Source: CAUPWF01 sp036656615
Lineage (GTDB): Bacteria; Bacillota; Clostridia; Lachnospirales; Lachnospiraceae
Assembly (NCBI GenBank): GCA_036656615.1
Contig: JAVXHY010000001.1
Coordinates: 303,412-367,411 of the forward strand
DNA: 64,000 nucleotides
Reading direction: 5' to 3'
Below, piece after piece: positions 26,521 to 35,232 of the stretch. The number at the start of each line of letters is the position of its first letter. Positions within the stretch are counted from its first letter, which is position 1. The translations under genes and the position numbers were made by a program. The notes under the pieces were generated by a model. It did no database searches, was not told the DNA's origin, and saw nothing but the letters and a program-made list of their open reading frames with translations.

Positions 26521-27273
26521 TTATTTCATGATTAGTTCCACTGGACAATGATCGGATCCCATAATCTCTGTCAGGATTTTAGCATCCTCCAAACGGTCTT
26601 GCAGGCATTTTGAAACACAGAAATAATCAATACGCCAACCTGCATTTTTAGCCCTAGCACTAAATCGATAAGACCACCAAGAGTATATTTGCTCTTGTTC
26701 TGGATAAAAGTAACGAAATGTATCAATAAAACCTGCCTGTAACAATTCATTGAATTTCCCACGTTCTTCATCTGTAAATCCTGCATTTTTTCGGTTTGTT
26801 TTAGGATTTTTTAAGTCAATATCCTGATGTGCTACATTTAAATCCCCACAAAATACAACTGGTTTCTTTTCCTCCAATTTCTTTAAATATGCTAGAAAAT
26901 CAGATTCCCACTTCATGCGGTAGTCTAATCTTGCTAATTCATTTTGAGAATTTGGCGTATACACAGTAATAAAATAAAAATCCTGAAATTCCAAAGTAAT
27001 TACTCTGCCTTCCATATCGTGCTCTGGTATTCCAATTCCATATTCCACCGAAATGGGCTTCTTCTTAGTAAATACCGCCGTTCCTGAATAACCCTTCTTT
27101 TGTGCATAGTTCCAATACTGTGAATAACCCTCTAGTTCTAAGATCAATTGACCTTCCTGCATTTTACTTTCCTGAATGCAAAAGATATCTGCATCTATTT
27201 CATGAAAAAATTCCATGAAATTTTTTCCTGCACATGCTCTTATTCCATTCACATTCCATGATATGAATTTCAT
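26521..27273 (-). CDS. exoA: Exodeoxyribonuclease III / AP endonuclease
   Basis: 250 aa. The complete set of ExoIII motifs is present: SWNVNGIRA, FCIQESKM, VYTPNSQ, CGDLNVAHQDIDL, and the C-terminal RIDYFCVS and GSDHCPV. It cleaves DNA at abasic sites and degrades 3' ends during base-excision repair. It follows nrdR after 20 bases with an AGGAA site. Confidence 0.96.
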   Translation of the reverse strand: MKFISWNVNGIRACAGKNFMEFFHEIDADIFCIQESKMQEGQLILELEGYSQYWNYAQKKGYSGTAVFTKKKPISVEYGIGIPEHDMEGRVITLEFQDFYFITVYTPNSQNELARLDYRMKWESDFLAYLKKLEEKKPVVFCGDLNVAHQDIDLKNPKTNRKNAGFTDEERGKFNELLQAGFIDTFRYFYPEQEQIYSWWSYRFSARAKNAGWRIDYFCVSKCLQDRLEDAKILTEIMGSDHCPVELIMK

Positions 27274-27293
27274 TTATAATTCCTGCTTTCTAA

Positions 27294-27743
27294 TTATTCT
27301 AATATTTTCTTTAATTCTGACATAAATGTGTTAACATCTTTAAATTCCCGATACACTGATGCAAATCTAACATATGCGACTGGGTCTAACGCTTTGAGCT
27401 TGTCCATAACAATTTCACCAATTACCTTACTTGCAATTTCTTTTTCTTCCCTATTAAAAATTTCCGTCTCAATCTGATCAATTGTTTGCTGAATATCTAC
27501 AGCTGGAACTGGTCTTTTATAGCATGCTCTTAATACACCCGCTTCAATCTTTGCCCGTTCATATTGTTCCCTGTTATTATCTTTTTTTATAATAATAAGC
27601 GGTATTGTCTCTACTTTTTCATATGTAGTAAAACGTTTTCCGCACTCATCACAAGACCGCCTTCTTCGAATTGACTTTCCATCTTCCGCGGGTCGTGAGT
27701 CGATAACCCTTGTATCCAGATTATTGCAATATGGACATTTCAT
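27294..27743 (-). CDS. nrdR: Transcriptional repressor NrdR
   Basis: 149 aa. The N-terminal zinc ribbon (MKCPYCN, then SCDECGKRF) and the following ATP-cone (VIIKKDNNREQYERAKI) are exactly those of NrdR, which represses ribonucleotide reductase genes when ATP/dATP levels call for it. AAAGGAAC precedes the ATG. No reductase genes are in the window. Confidence 0.96.
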   Translation of the reverse strand: MKCPYCNNLDTRVIDSRPAEDGKSIRRRRSCDECGKRFTTYEKVETIPLIIIKKDNNREQYERAKIEAGVLRACYKRPVPAVDIQQTIDQIETEIFNREEKEIASKVIGEIVMDKLKALDPVAYVRFASVYREFKDVNTFMSELKKILE

Positions 27744-27835
27744 ACTTTTTAGTTCCTTTCATTTTGCTTTTCTTGTTTCAGTCTGCACGTTTTATTCCCT
27801 CTCATTTATACCATTTTTCCCACATAAAAACAAGT

Positions 27836-27866
27836 CCCCTATCTACGTGTTTGTACGTGATAGAGG
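27836..27866 (-). terminator. Terminator of the lysozyme gene
   Basis: Arms 27836-27848 and 27855-27866 pair with one bulge. On the minus strand an ACTTGTTTTT tail follows, 10 bases past the lysozyme stop codon. Confidence 0.7.
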
Positions 27867-27875
27867 ACCATTTAC

Positions 27876-28817
27876 TTAAATATTTAATATCTGCCCCGGA
27901 TAAATTAAATCCGGATTAACTATTCCATTTTTTTCTGCAAGCTTTTGGTAAGTCGTTCCATAATTTTGTGCAATTCCACTTAAAGTATCTCCACTTTGCA
28001 CCATATAGATTTCGCTGTTGTCCCCTTGACTTGGAACAATTAATATCGTCCCTGCATAAATTAAATCAGGGTTGTTTATCTGATTCATTTTTGCTAGATT
28101 TTGGTAGGATGTACCATAAGCTTCTGCAATACTACTTAACGTATCCCCTGAGCGTACTCTATAGTTTTTTGTAGATGGTCTGTGAAAGGGTGGTTCTATT
28201 GGTTCTGGTAATGTTCCGCCTGTACTTCCTGTTATTTCTGCCGGGAAATCTCTTGTACCATAATTACCATCACAATTCCCAATTCCCTCTACATACATAG
28301 AATCCGTAAATTGCCAAATATCACAGGGAACACTGACGCTAGAAGCCCATTGAGCACACCATACCGTCAATCGATCTGTTACCTCCCTTGTTATTTTACC
28401 TCCAAACCAACTAGCCATAGAATATACACCACACCAATATCCTGCTCCCTCAATTACATTTGCAAATGTCAAAATAATAGCTGTACATTCACCACCTGTT
28501 AAAGAATTTTGAGAAGCATCCTCCATATCCAAATATATGGGATATTGCAATTGATATCCTGAAATCAAACGAAGGACATGATTTGCTTCACTGATGGCCA
28601 TATCTGTATTTGTTGCATAAGAGTATAAATACACCCCCACTGGGATGCCCACTCGTTTACATTCCTCCATGTTTCTTCTAAAAAAATTATCGTCCTGACT
28701 GGGATCGTCATTTCCAAATCCACATCTGATAATAGCAAATTCTACATTTGCTTCCTTTACCTTATCCCAATCAATTGTCCCCTGCCAGGTAGATACATCA
28801 ATTCCTAATTTCTTCAT
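27876..28817 (-). CDS. GH25 lysozyme with two LysM domains
   Basis: 313 aa. The N-terminal 190 residues are a GH25 muramidase: GIDVSTWQGTIDWDKVK, FAIIRCGFG, and the catalytic YLDMED. Two LysM repeats follow (YRVRSGDTLSSIAEAYGTS and YMVQSGDTLSGIAQNYGTT), separated by a Pro-rich linker. There is no clear signal peptide, as in phage endolysins and some spore hydrolases, so export or timing must be explained otherwise. It would cleave the MurNAc-GlcNAc bond of peptidoglycan. Confidence 0.92.
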   Translation of the reverse strand: MKKLGIDVSTWQGTIDWDKVKEANVEFAIIRCGFGNDDPSQDDNFFRRNMEECKRVGIPVGVYLYSYATNTDMAISEANHVLRLISGYQLQYPIYLDMEDASQNSLTGGECTAIILTFANVIEGAGYWCGVYSMASWFGGKITREVTDRLTVWCAQWASSVSVPCDIWQFTDSMYVEGIGNCDGNYGTRDFPAEITGSTGGTLPEPIEPPFHRPSTKNYRVRSGDTLSSIAEAYGTSYQNLAKMNQINNPDLIYAGTILIVPSQGDNSEIYMVQSGDTLSGIAQNYGTTYQKLAEKNGIVNPDLIYPGQILNI

Positions 28818-28849
28818 ATTTCATATTACCTTTCCATTTATAATATCCT

Positions 28850-29110
28850 TTAAAGTTTACAAGACACCAGTACTTTTTCTTCACATACTTCTACCAAGAT
28901 AATGTCAGGTCCTATTTTTTTGATGCATTCAAAGGGTATAACATACTCTAAATCACTTCCAATAAATCCACAGATACGCCCTGGTCCTGGGATAATAATG
29001 GCTTCAATTTGACCTTTACATATATTAATCATTAGATCTGCAACACAGCCAAGACGTTTGCAATTACAAAGATTAATTACTTCAATATTTCTCAATTCAC
29101 ATAAGCGCAC
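28850..29110 (-). CDS. YlmC/YmxH-family PRC-barrel protein
   Basis: 86 aa from a GTG at 29110 that has a perfect GGAGGTG site 6 bases upstream. The sequence RLCELRNIEVINLCNCKRLGCVADLMI and PFECIKKIGPDIILVE matches the small YlmC/YmxH sporulation-associated proteins with a PRC-barrel fold. Their exact role is not known. CATATATTA with an AC 17 bases upstream could be a sigma-K-like promoter in the hairpin just before it, but the match is short. Confidence 0.8.
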   Translation of the reverse strand: MRLCELRNIEVINLCNCKRLGCVADLMINICKGQIEAIIIPGPGRICGFIGSDLEYVIPFECIKKIGPDIILVEVCEEKVLVSCKL

Positions 29111-29132
29111 CCTCTCACCTCCAAAAAAGCGC

Positions 29133-29160
29133 CTGCATATACTTATTATAATATATGCAG
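29133..29160 (-). terminator. Terminator of the NatAB-like operon
   Basis: Perfect 9-base arms (29133-29141, 29152-29160) followed on the minus strand by GCGCTTTTTT. The T-run runs directly into the ribosome-binding site of the YlmC-like gene. Confidence 0.7.
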
Positions 29161-29186
29161 ACACTTCTATTTTAGTTTCATATTAT

Positions 29187-30401
29187 TTATTGGGACATTA
29201 CTTTTTCACTTTCAAATGCTTTTACAATTACTCCTGTCAGAATAATTCCCAATACCAGTGTAATACCAATGGTCATTCCATATTGTCCCATAGTGATTTC
29301 ACGAGATAATATTCCCTTAAATGCCATGGAACTATTATAAATAGGAATCAAGTAGGTGTATATAGGCATTTTCCCGGTACTGAACATGGTCATCATACCA
29401 ACTACCAATACAGCCATATAGACAGGCATAATATAAGAACTTGCTTCCTTTACTGTTTTAGCAAATACAGATACCAGTACAATAATCGTAGAATAAAGGA
29501 ATGCTAGCAAAAGCAATAACACCCCAAACATCACAATCTGGGTAACACTTAGGCTTAATTGAAGTTTGGCTCCTCCCCCAGTCATAGACTTCATAGTGAG
29601 TGGCATAAATATTCCCATAGCCGCTATATAGATGAGAGAGGATATTCCAGAAATAGCCATTAGAGAACATACTTTTCCAAGCACAATGGAGCTTCTTTTT
29701 ATCGGTGACACTAAAAGACTAGACATGGTGCCACGTTCTTTTTCTCCGGCTATCATATCAGTTCCAATCCCCATAGCACCTGCAAATAATAATAAAGTGA
29801 TAAAATAAGGAAGCAGCATTCCAAGCATTTTACCAGATGCTTTATCCGAATCTTGAATCATCATCTCTTTGTTATCTGAGTCTACATGAAAGACAGCAAT
29901 CTGCTCTAGATTTCCCACACGCCCTGCCAACAGACTAAGACGGTAGTTTTCCAATACACCTTTGGCAATATCCCCATGAGCTGCATTGGAATAATCTTCA
30001 GATGGATTATAATAAGTCTTCACCTGGGGTACATGATTCCCGTCCTTATATTCTCTAATTTGTTGTTCGAAATCCAGTGGGAATTCAATCAATATATCAA
30101 TCTTACCTTTTAATATTCCATTCTTTGCCTTCTGCTTTTCTTCCTCGGTAGAAATCCTGGTAATCTTATATTTTTCTTTACTTGCATTTAGAAAAGTATC
30201 AAAGCTTTCTTGGGTATTCTGTATATAAATTACCGGAATATGATCCTTGATATCATTTTCCATTTTACTCATCAAATTATTCATAATTGACATAATACCA
30301 ATCATCAGCACGACTGGCAGAATAAACACGGAAAACATCATCTTCCTGTCTTTAAATACACGGGCCATTTCTTTATTAAATATCTCTCGGATACTCTGCA
30401 T
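29187..30401 (-). CDS. NatB-like ABC-2 transporter permease
   Basis: 404 aa from the ATG at 30401 behind GGGGGAGG. One N-terminal membrane segment is followed by an extracytoplasmic domain of about 150 residues and five or six C-terminal membrane segments. GEKERGTMSSLLVSPIKRSSIVLGK is the typical ABC-2 signature of the NatB/YhaP group, which exports sodium or other small compounds. It is coupled to the NatA-like ATPase gene (stop and start separated by one base). Substrate unknown. Confidence 0.88.
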   Translation of the reverse strand: MQSIREIFNKEMARVFKDRKMMFSVFILPVVLMIGIMSIMNNLMSKMENDIKDHIPVIYIQNTQESFDTFLNASKEKYKITRISTEEEKQKAKNGILKGKIDILIEFPLDFEQQIREYKDGNHVPQVKTYYNPSEDYSNAAHGDIAKGVLENYRLSLLAGRVGNLEQIAVFHVDSDNKEMMIQDSDKASGKMLGMLLPYFITLLLFAGAMGIGTDMIAGEKERGTMSSLLVSPIKRSSIVLGKVCSLMAISGISSLIYIAAMGIFMPLTMKSMTGGGAKLQLSLSVTQIVMFGVLLLLLAFLYSTIIVLVSVFAKTVKEASSYIMPVYMAVLVVGMMTMFSTGKMPIYTYLIPIYNSSMAFKGILSREITMGQYGMTIGITLVLGIILTGVIVKAFESEKVMSQ

Positions 30402-30402
30402 T

Positions 30403-31176
30403 TTATTCCTCCCCCTTTCTCTCACGATATAATTCAAAAAACGCGTCCTCTAGGTCAGTTGTATGTGTTTGCTCTAATAATTCTTTCAAGGTGCCTTCTG
30501 CCACCTTTCTGCCATCCACAATAATTCCAATTCGATCACAAAGTTTCTCTGCCTCTGACATTATGTGCGTAGAAATTATAATTAATTTTCCTTCTTCTTT
30601 TAATTTCTTAAGATAATCCGTTACGCTTCTAGCCGTTATAATATCCAAACCATTGGTGGGTTCATCGAAAATAATAATCTCCGGATCATGTACCAAGCTC
30701 ACTGCAATAGCCGCTTTTTGTTTCATTCCTGTAGACAGATCTTTAATCTGCTTATGTGCAAAATCAGTAATTCCAAAGTAAGTAAATAATTCCTGTTTCC
30801 GCGCTTTTAGCTCTTCTTCCGATACCTGATGCAATCTTCCAAAAAAATCAAACATATAATCCGTTGTGAACTGTGGATCCAATTTAATATCACTAGTTAA
30901 AAACCCAATACTCTTTCTTACTTCTTCCGATTCCTTTTGCACCTCATGTCCTGCTACATATATTTCACCTTGAGTAGGCTTGATAATAGTAGAAATACAA
31001 CGAAGAGTGGTAGTCTTTCCTGCACCATTTGGTCCAAGCAGCCCATATATCTCTCCTTGTTTAGCTTCCAAGCTCAATGAATCTACTGCATATTTTTCAT
31101 GATTCGTAGTCTTCATTTCTTTCATCTGCTTCTTGTTCAGCTTATATATCTTGGTTAGGTTTTCGATTTTAATCAT
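30403..31176 (-). CDS. NatA-like ABC transporter ATP-binding protein
   Basis: 257 aa. Walker A GPNGAGKTT, signature LSTGMKQKAAIA, Walker B IIIFDEPTNGLD and the ISTHIMSEAEKLCDRIGII H-loop place it in the NatA/CcmA-type family. It powers the downstream permease. Its promoter region carries a dyad operator, suggesting control by a repressor encoded elsewhere. Confidence 0.92.
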   Translation of the reverse strand: MIKIENLTKIYKLNKKQMKEMKTTNHEKYAVDSLSLEAKQGEIYGLLGPNGAGKTTTLRCISTIIKPTQGEIYVAGHEVQKESEEVRKSIGFLTSDIKLDPQFTTDYMFDFFGRLHQVSEEELKARKQELFTYFGITDFAHKQIKDLSTGMKQKAAIAVSLVHDPEIIIFDEPTNGLDIITARSVTDYLKKLKEEGKLIIISTHIMSEAEKLCDRIGIIVDGRKVAEGTLKELLEQTHTTDLEDAFFELYRERKGEE

Positions 31177-31192
31177 TACAATAATCCTCCTA

Positions 31193-31222
31193 TTGTATTA
31201 TAATTGTAGTACAATAATACAA
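31193..31222 (-). promoter_or_regulatory. Dyad operator over the natA-like promoter
   Basis: TTGTATTA (31193-31200) and TAATACAA (31215-31222) form a perfect inverted repeat, and ATTGTAGTACAAT (31203-31215) is a second, nested palindrome. A TATAAT -10 box (31197-31202, minus strand) lies inside it, 21 bases from the start codon. The TGTAnTACA core resembles operators of YtrA-type GntR regulators; no regulator gene is adjacent. Confidence 0.55.
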
Positions 31223-31254
31223 CATGCTTTTTTAAATGTCAATGTGCTTTTAAC

Positions 31255-31283
31255 TTGTTATTTTTATAATTTTTGATTATACT
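31255..31283 (+). promoter_or_regulatory. Promoter of the YbaK-like gene
   Basis: TTGTTA (31255-31260), 17-base spacer, TATACT (31278-31283); 4/6 and 5/6 to sigma-A consensus, 69 bases before the start codon. Confidence 0.55.
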
Positions 31284-31352
31284 AAAGAAGTGGGATATCT
31301 GATTAACACCTTCCCATAACTATATCTATGTGAAACGAAGGGAGTTATAATT

Positions 31353-31904
31353 ATGAATACTATACATATTAGCAGCGAGCATTTCACCACTACTCCACCT
31401 GCCGAAAACCGGCTGCCAAAAGAAATGGCTGTTTATGAATTACTTAACAAATTAAAAATTCCATTTGAAGGAGTGGATCATGACGTTGCACACTCCATTG
31501 AAGACTGCCAGGTTGTAGATGAAGCTTTAGATGTAAAAGTTTGTAAGAACTTATTTCTGCGCAATCAACAAAAGACAACGTTTTTCCTGCTCCTCATGCC
31601 GGGAGATAAGAAGTTCCTTACAAAGGACTTATCCAAACAATTAAATATATCCCGACTGTCCTTTGCAGAACCTGAATACATGGAACAATATCTAAATACT
31701 ACTCCAGGCTCTGTTAGTGTCTTGGGACTGATGTTTGACAAGGATTGGTATGTAGACTTGCTTATTGATGCCGATTTATTAGACAAAGAATATATTGGTT
31801 GTCATCCTTGCAAAAACACTTCCACATTGAAACTCAAAACGGCTGATATTATAAACAAATTTTTAAAAAGTACAGGACATCGTCACCGTGTTGTAAAATT
31901 ATAA
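31353..31904 (+). CDS. YbaK/ProX-like aminoacyl-tRNA deacylase
   Basis: 183 aa. The fold of YbaK/PrdX editing proteins is recognisable from DVAHSIEDC, CKNLFLRNQQKTTFFLLLMPGDKKF with the conserved lysine, and GSVSVLGLMFD near the end. These free-standing enzymes remove wrongly charged alanine or cysteine from tRNA-Pro. GAAGGGAG precedes the ATG. It stands alone and shares a terminator with dapB. Confidence 0.87.
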   Translation: MNTIHISSEHFTTTPPAENRLPKEMAVYELLNKLKIPFEGVDHDVAHSIEDCQVVDEALDVKVCKNLFLRNQQKTTFFLLLMPGDKKFLTKDLSKQLNISRLSFAEPEYMEQYLNTTPGSVSVLGLMFDKDWYVDLLIDADLLDKEYIGCHPCKNTSTLKLKTADIINKFLKSTGHRHRVVKL

Positions 31905-31905
31905 A

Positions 31906-31952
31906 AAAAGCTTCCTTTACACATTCGCCAAACTGTGTAAAGGAAGCTTTTT
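31906..31952. terminator. Bidirectional terminator between the YbaK-like gene and dapB
   Basis: Arms of 18-19 bases (31906-31923 and 31934-31952) pair almost perfectly around a short loop, with A-rich and T-rich flanks. It closes both convergent genes. Confidence 0.85.
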
Positions 31953-31968
31953 ATTGATTCGTTTTAAA

Positions 31969-32766
31969 TTACAATTTCAATACATCCTGTATTGTATAAA
32001 ATCCTGGTCCCTTATCCATTAAGAATATAGCACAATCACAGGCGCCTCGTGCAAAGCATTCCCAATTATAAGAATGATGGGTAATCTCTAATCTTTCTCC
32101 CATACCTCCAAAATATACAGTGTGACTACTTGGGATGTTACCTGCACGTAATGAATGGTAGCCAATCGTTCCCGGTTTTCTTGGTGCAGCTCCCTCTCTT
32201 CCATACACCGCAATATCCTTCAAATCTTTTCCCATTACTTCTGCCATAATAGCTCCCATTTCTTTTGCGGTTCCGCTTGGAGCATCTTTTTTCCATTGAT
32301 CATGCATTTCAAGGATTTCAATATCTGTTTCATTTCCCACAACACGAGTTGCAATTTCTAATAGCTTATTCATTACATTCACAAGCTTGGAAGTATTGGC
32401 AGCATATAACATCGGAATATCCCTTGCAGCATCTTTTAATCGTTCTTCTTCCTCCTGAGTGAATCCTGTCGTACCGCAAACCAATCCTTTCTTATACTTG
32501 ATTGCCAGATCCAATACCTCCATAGACGTTTCTCGTGTAGAAAAATCAATCATAACATCACAGGCTTCAATTACCGATTCCAAGTCATCCACAACCGGTA
32601 CACCTAAAGTTTTTCCGATTGCAGCTACCTGACCCAAATCATTTCCAATATAGTCGCGTCCTTTAGGAGCTATCCCTGCAACCAATGTACAATCTGGTCT
32701 CTCCGCCGCTATTTTTGTAATGAGCCGTCCCATCTTACCTCTTGGTCCTATCACAATTAATTTCAT
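31969..32766 (-). CDS. dapB: 4-hydroxy-tetrahydrodipicolinate reductase
   Basis: 265 aa. The nucleotide-binding GPRGKMGRLI, the substrate region GTTGFT and the catalytic/substrate motif EMHDQWKKDAPSGTA are diagnostic of DapB. The enzyme makes tetrahydrodipicolinate on the lysine/diaminopimelate route, a branch-point next to dipicolinic acid in sporeformers. AGAGGAG precedes the ATG. No other dap gene is nearby. Confidence 0.96.
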   Translation of the reverse strand: MKLIVIGPRGKMGRLITKIAAERPDCTLVAGIAPKGRDYIGNDLGQVAAIGKTLGVPVVDDLESVIEACDVMIDFSTRETSMEVLDLAIKYKKGLVCGTTGFTQEEEERLKDAARDIPMLYAANTSKLVNVMNKLLEIATRVVGNETDIEILEMHDQWKKDAPSGTAKEMGAIMAEVMGKDLKDIAVYGREGAAPRKPGTIGYHSLRAGNIPSSHTVYFGGMGERLEITHHSYNWECFARGACDCAIFLMDKGPGFYTIQDVLKL

Positions 32767-32835
32767 AAACTAATTCTCCTCTCAAGATTATTACTGTTAT
32801 TATACACCCTGTATCATTGTATTTCTACAAACCAT

Positions 32836-32864
32836 TTGCATTTTTTATGATATAATATTATACT
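32836..32864 (+). promoter_or_regulatory. Possible promoter of arcC
   Basis: TTGCAT (32836-32841), 17-base spacer and TATACT (32859-32864), 40 bases before the arcC start. The -35 box is poor (3/6); a shifted TTTGCA with an 18-base spacer is a little better. Confidence 0.4.
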
Positions 32865-32903
32865 CTAAGTAATAAATCTAGAAAGAAATCGAGGAAATAT
32901 CAC

Positions 32904-33836
32904 ATGAAAAAGAAAGTTGTTGTTGCACTTGGACACCGGGCGCTTGGAACCACGCTTCCGGAGCAAAAAACTGCTGTTAAGAATTCAGCAAAATCCATTG
33001 CCGAATTAATTGATGCGGGATATCAGGTTGTAATTTCACATAGTAATGCGCCACAAATTGGAATGATTCATGCTGCTATGAATGAATTTGCACAAACACA
33101 TAAAATGTACACTTCGGCTCCTATGTCTGTCTGTTCTGCTATGAGCCAGGGCTATATCGGATACGACTTGCAAAATGCTATTCGTGCTGAACTGCTAGAT
33201 CGAGGGATATTTCGAACCGTAAGCACCGTGTTAACCCAGGTTTTGGTGAATCCTTATGATGAAGCTTTTTCTACACCTACAAAGATAATTGGACGTTATA
33301 TGTCTCGAGAAGAGGCTGATATGGAAGAAGCAAAAGGGAATTCTGTTATTGAAGAAGAGGGAAAGGGTTTTCGACGAATTGTTGCGGCACCTAAGCCCGT
33401 TGACATTGTAGAAATTGATGCAATTAAAGCATTAATAAATGCAAATCAAATTGTAATTGCATGTGGCGGTGGTGGTATTCCAGTTTTACAGCAAGGACAC
33501 CATTTAAAAGGTGCCAGTGCTGTAATTGAAAAAGATTTAGCTGCCGGGAAATTAGCTGAACTGATACAAGCTGATGAATTAATTATATTGACTGAAGTAG
33601 ATAAAGTAATACTAAACTATCAATCTGATCACGCAATACCTTTGGATACCATCACGGTCGCCAAAGCAAAGCAATATATAGACGAAGGACATTTTGAAGC
33701 TAATTCTATGTTGCCTAAAATTGAAGCTGCTATTTCCTTTATTGAAAAGGGTACAGATCGCCGGGCAATGATTACCTCCTTTGACAAGCTAAAAGAAAGC
33801 ATGAAAGGTAAAACCGGAACGACCATTATAGCATAA
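32904..33836 (+). CDS. arcC: Carbamate kinase
   Basis: 310 aa amino-acid-kinase-fold enzyme. VALGHRAL at the start, ISHSNAPQIG, VIACGGGGIPV and the ILTEVDKV region are characteristic. It converts carbamoyl phosphate and ADP to ATP and carbamate in the cytosol. arcA and arcB are absent, so this may serve another carbamoyl-phosphate route, for example purine or agmatine breakdown. It is followed after 55 bases by a TudS-related gene. Confidence 0.95.
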   Translation: MKKKVVVALGHRALGTTLPEQKTAVKNSAKSIAELIDAGYQVVISHSNAPQIGMIHAAMNEFAQTHKMYTSAPMSVCSAMSQGYIGYDLQNAIRAELLDRGIFRTVSTVLTQVLVNPYDEAFSTPTKIIGRYMSREEADMEEAKGNSVIEEEGKGFRRIVAAPKPVDIVEIDAIKALINANQIVIACGGGGIPVLQQGHHLKGASAVIEKDLAAGKLAELIQADELIILTEVDKVILNYQSDHAIPLDTITVAKAKQYIDEGHFEANSMLPKIEAAISFIEKGTDRRAMITSFDKLKESMKGKTGTTIIA

Positions 33837-33891
33837 GCAATTTCACATATTAAGCTACAAGTATGTTCATGTAAAAAGGGGAGAACAAAAG

Positions 33892-34590
33892 ATGTCACAA
33901 AATGAAAAGCACAAAATTCTAGTTGTCAGTCACTGTTTTTTAAATGAGGCTGTTAAACTGAAACATCCAGACAAAATTACACAAGCGGAAGATCGCGTAT
34001 CCAGACGTTCTTTTCTAAAAAAATTAATTGCTGAAGGTGTAGAACTTATTCAGCTTCCATGCCCCGAAGTTATCATATATGGTACAAATAGATGGGAACA
34101 TTCCCTTTCTCAATTTGATACTCCTTTTTTTCGACAGGAAGCTCGTAAAATGCTTCTTCCCATTGTGATGCAATTAGAAGAGTATACCAAGTATCCTGAT
34201 CGCTTTGAGTTACTTGGAATTCTAGGGGTAGATGGAAGTCCAAGCTGTGGTATTAATTTCACTTACGATAGTGACTGGGGTGGCGAAATAAATAGTCAGC
34301 TTCCATCAAATTTACAAAATACCACATTAAAAAAGATTTCAAAGCCCGGTGTGTTTATGTCGGTACTAAAAGAATTATTATTAGAAAGACATTTAGCTAT
34401 GTATCAATATTCACTGGAAACTTATCCCAATAAAACCACTAATAAATCTTTGGATTTTTTAAGTATTCCCGGTGTTGCTTCTGGACAAGTAAGAACTGTT
34501 CCAGGTCCACCCAAGAGTAGGTTTGCATTAAAAAAAGAATCCTTTAAGAATGATGGAACAACATCTGGAAAAGGATTGGATATTCTTTAA
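33892..34590 (+). CDS. TudS/DUF523-related putative desulfidase
   Basis: 232 aa. Three conserved cysteine sites (SHCFLNEAVK, LPCPE and DGSPSCG) match the TudS/DUF523 fold, in which they bind a [4Fe-4S] cluster used for desulfurising thiouracil-like compounds. The extra length and C-terminal SIPGVASGQ region show a subgroup of the family. AAAAAGGGGAG precedes the ATG. It may share the arcC transcript and a pyrimidine/carbamoyl link is possible but unproven. Confidence 0.75.
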   Translation: MSQNEKHKILVVSHCFLNEAVKLKHPDKITQAEDRVSRRSFLKKLIAEGVELIQLPCPEVIIYGTNRWEHSLSQFDTPFFRQEARKMLLPIVMQLEEYTKYPDRFELLGILGVDGSPSCGINFTYDSDWGGEINSQLPSNLQNTTLKKISKPGVFMSVLKELLLERHLAMYQYSLETYPNKTTNKSLDFLSIPGVASGQVRTVPGPPKSRFALKKESFKNDGTTSGKGLDIL

Positions 34591-34632
34591 TACAAATGGC
34601 AGAGATTGCTTTTTCAATCTCTGCCATTTGTA
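34591..34632. terminator. Strong bidirectional terminator
   Basis: A perfect 18-base inverted repeat (34591-34608, 34615-34632) with a six-base loop lies directly after the TudS-related stop codon and 12 bases before the stop of the convergent nadM-like gene. Confidence 0.9.
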
Positions 34633-34643
34633 AAAGTATAAAA

Positions 34644-35192
34644 TCACCTAGAACATATACGTTCATCTAAACCATTGTCTAAGATATATTCATAAACCGT
34701 TTTAGGAACCAAGTGCCGCCATTCTTCCTCTTGTCGAATATATTCCCTAATCATTTGTCCAGTCGTTCCTACCTCTTCGATTGTTTTACGCCATAATATT
34801 TCTACTTGTAATCCAAGTGCAATCAAAGTCTTTTGCTTTTCTTCTCCCCAAGCATCTGTAATACTTAGGTAATACATCGCGTCTTTGGGTACATAATTTA
34901 AAAGGTACTCTGGTGTATCAATTGGAAATGGAACAAATTCAAATTCTTCTCTTTTCACACCAAAATCAATCAATGCATCATGAATCATAACCATTCTTTC
35001 ATAATAAGTAAATGGATTGGCTTCTCTGGTAGTTCTGTATTCGTCATTTACACTTTCCCTTATATACCTGTTATCTGGGCTGGCAATTCCAATCACAAGC
35101 TTTTTACAACGCATCTTCGCTGCCAGTACATATTCCAAATGCTTCAAATGAAAGATTTGAAACCTGCCATATACAACTCCTAACTCAACCAT
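34644..35192 (-). CDS. NadM-like nicotinamide/nicotinate nucleotide adenylyltransferase
   Basis: About 182 aa from the ATG at 35192 behind GGAAAGG; an ATG seven codons upstream is possible. The nucleotidyltransferase motif GVVYGRFQIFHLKHLEYVL (HxxH variant HLKH) and the TTREANPFTYYER substrate loop resemble the NadM/NadR adenylyltransferase domain, but an ISTT(F/S)-like motif is replaced by EEVGTTGQMIRE. It lies 41 bases downstream of nadC and would give the last-but-one step to NAD. Function is inferred from motif and operon. Confidence 0.75.
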   Translation of the reverse strand: MVELGVVYGRFQIFHLKHLEYVLAAKMRCKKLVIGIASPDNRYIRESVNDEYRTTREANPFTYYERMVMIHDALIDFGVKREEFEFVPFPIDTPEYLLNYVPKDAMYYLSITDAWGEEKQKTLIALGLQVEILWRKTIEEVGTTGQMIREYIRQEEEWRHLVPKTVYEYILDNGLDERICSR

Positions 35193-35232
35193 TTTTTGCC
35201 TTTCCAGTCTCATGACTACTTGCTTTACCTGT

